Origin: an uncultured Streptococcus sp. | GTDB taxonomy: Bacteria > Bacillota > Bacilli > Lactobacillales > Streptococcaceae | Reading direction: 5' to 3' | DNA length: 13,603 nt | NCBI GenBank assembly: GCA_902470035.1 | Contig: CABREZ010000031.1 | Location: 1 to 13,603, forward strand | Shown here: piece by piece, positions 13,549 through 13,603 of the stretch | Numbering within the stretch: the first letter of the stretch is position 1 | How the letters are laid out: every line of letters starts with the position of its first letter | Program-made: the position numbers and the translations under genes | Notes under the pieces: generated by a model | The model's database searches: none | Told to the model about the DNA's origin: nothing | Seen by the model: only the letters and a program-made list of their open reading frames with translations

Positions 13549-13603
13549 TGAACTGCACCCCAAAAGTTAGACAGAAAAAATCTAACTTTTGGGGTGTTTT
13601 TAT
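13549..13603 (+). mobile_element. Left end of an IS3-family (IS150-like) insertion sequence, truncated by window end
   Basis: The sequence TGAACTGCACCCCAAAAGTT, beginning at the TG typical of IS3-family termini, matches my memory of the terminal inverted repeat of streptococcal IS150-group elements. A perfect 16-bp hairpin follows directly (13556-13571 with 13581-13596, 9-nt loop) and ends in T-rich sequence. The window stops at 'TTTTTAT', so the next base may complete the ATG of the first transposase frame. The boundary could be off by one or two bases, and the remaining element is outside the window. The family call rests on recall, not a search. Confidence 0.65.

Overview
The window looks like a chromosomal segment of a viridans-type Streptococcus, probably mitis/sanguinis group. 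Base composition is moderately low GC, ribosome binding sites are AAGGAGG-like, and the gene set (Xaa-Pro dipeptidyl-peptidase PepX, a RocS-like protein, CppA, and a complete mevalonate pathway) is typical of that genus. Genes are dense and almost all complete. There is no tRNA, rRNA, CRISPR or prophage gene. Family names come from motifs and remembered sequences, because no database search was possible.

Left part (1-3737). A short palindromic intergenic element (12-101) and a strong hairpin terminator (118-149) lie at the edge. Three minus-strand genes follow: a DEDDh 3'-5' exonuclease with a TTG start, a RocS-like HTH/coiled-coil/amphipathic-helix protein with its own near-consensus promoter, and pepX. 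A divergent region (3738-3838) carries two overlapping promoters, one for pepX leftward and one for a membrane protein rightward.

Middle (3839-6948). On the plus strand are a six-helix membrane protein fused to a C-terminal domain that looks like a circularly permuted papain/NlpC-P60-type hydrolase, then cppA (a two-module VOC/glyoxalase-fold protein labelled a C3-degrading proteinase), and a cytoplasmic serine hydrolase of the beta-lactamase/esterase fold. Clear terminators follow the first and third genes.

Right part (7068-13373) holds all of mevalonate-dependent isoprenoid synthesis except acetoacetyl-CoA thiolase. mvaK1-mvaD-mvaK2-fni run rightward with 11-23 nt overlaps. mvaS-mvaA run leftward with an 8-nt overlap. 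The two operons converge on one shared bidirectional terminator (10903-10934). MvaS and MvaA make mevalonate; MvaK1, MvaK2 and MvaD turn it into isopentenyl diphosphate; Fni isomerises this to dimethylallyl diphosphate. The products feed undecaprenyl phosphate and quinone-type lipids.

The last ~55 bases appear to be the end of an IS3-family (IS150-like) insertion sequence that has landed inside a terminator hairpin. The window stops at the 'AT' of what is probably the transposase ATG. The most unusual items are the membrane/permuted-hydrolase fusion, the palindromic element at the left edge, the in-frame 21-bp repeats of rocS, and the IS-split terminator.
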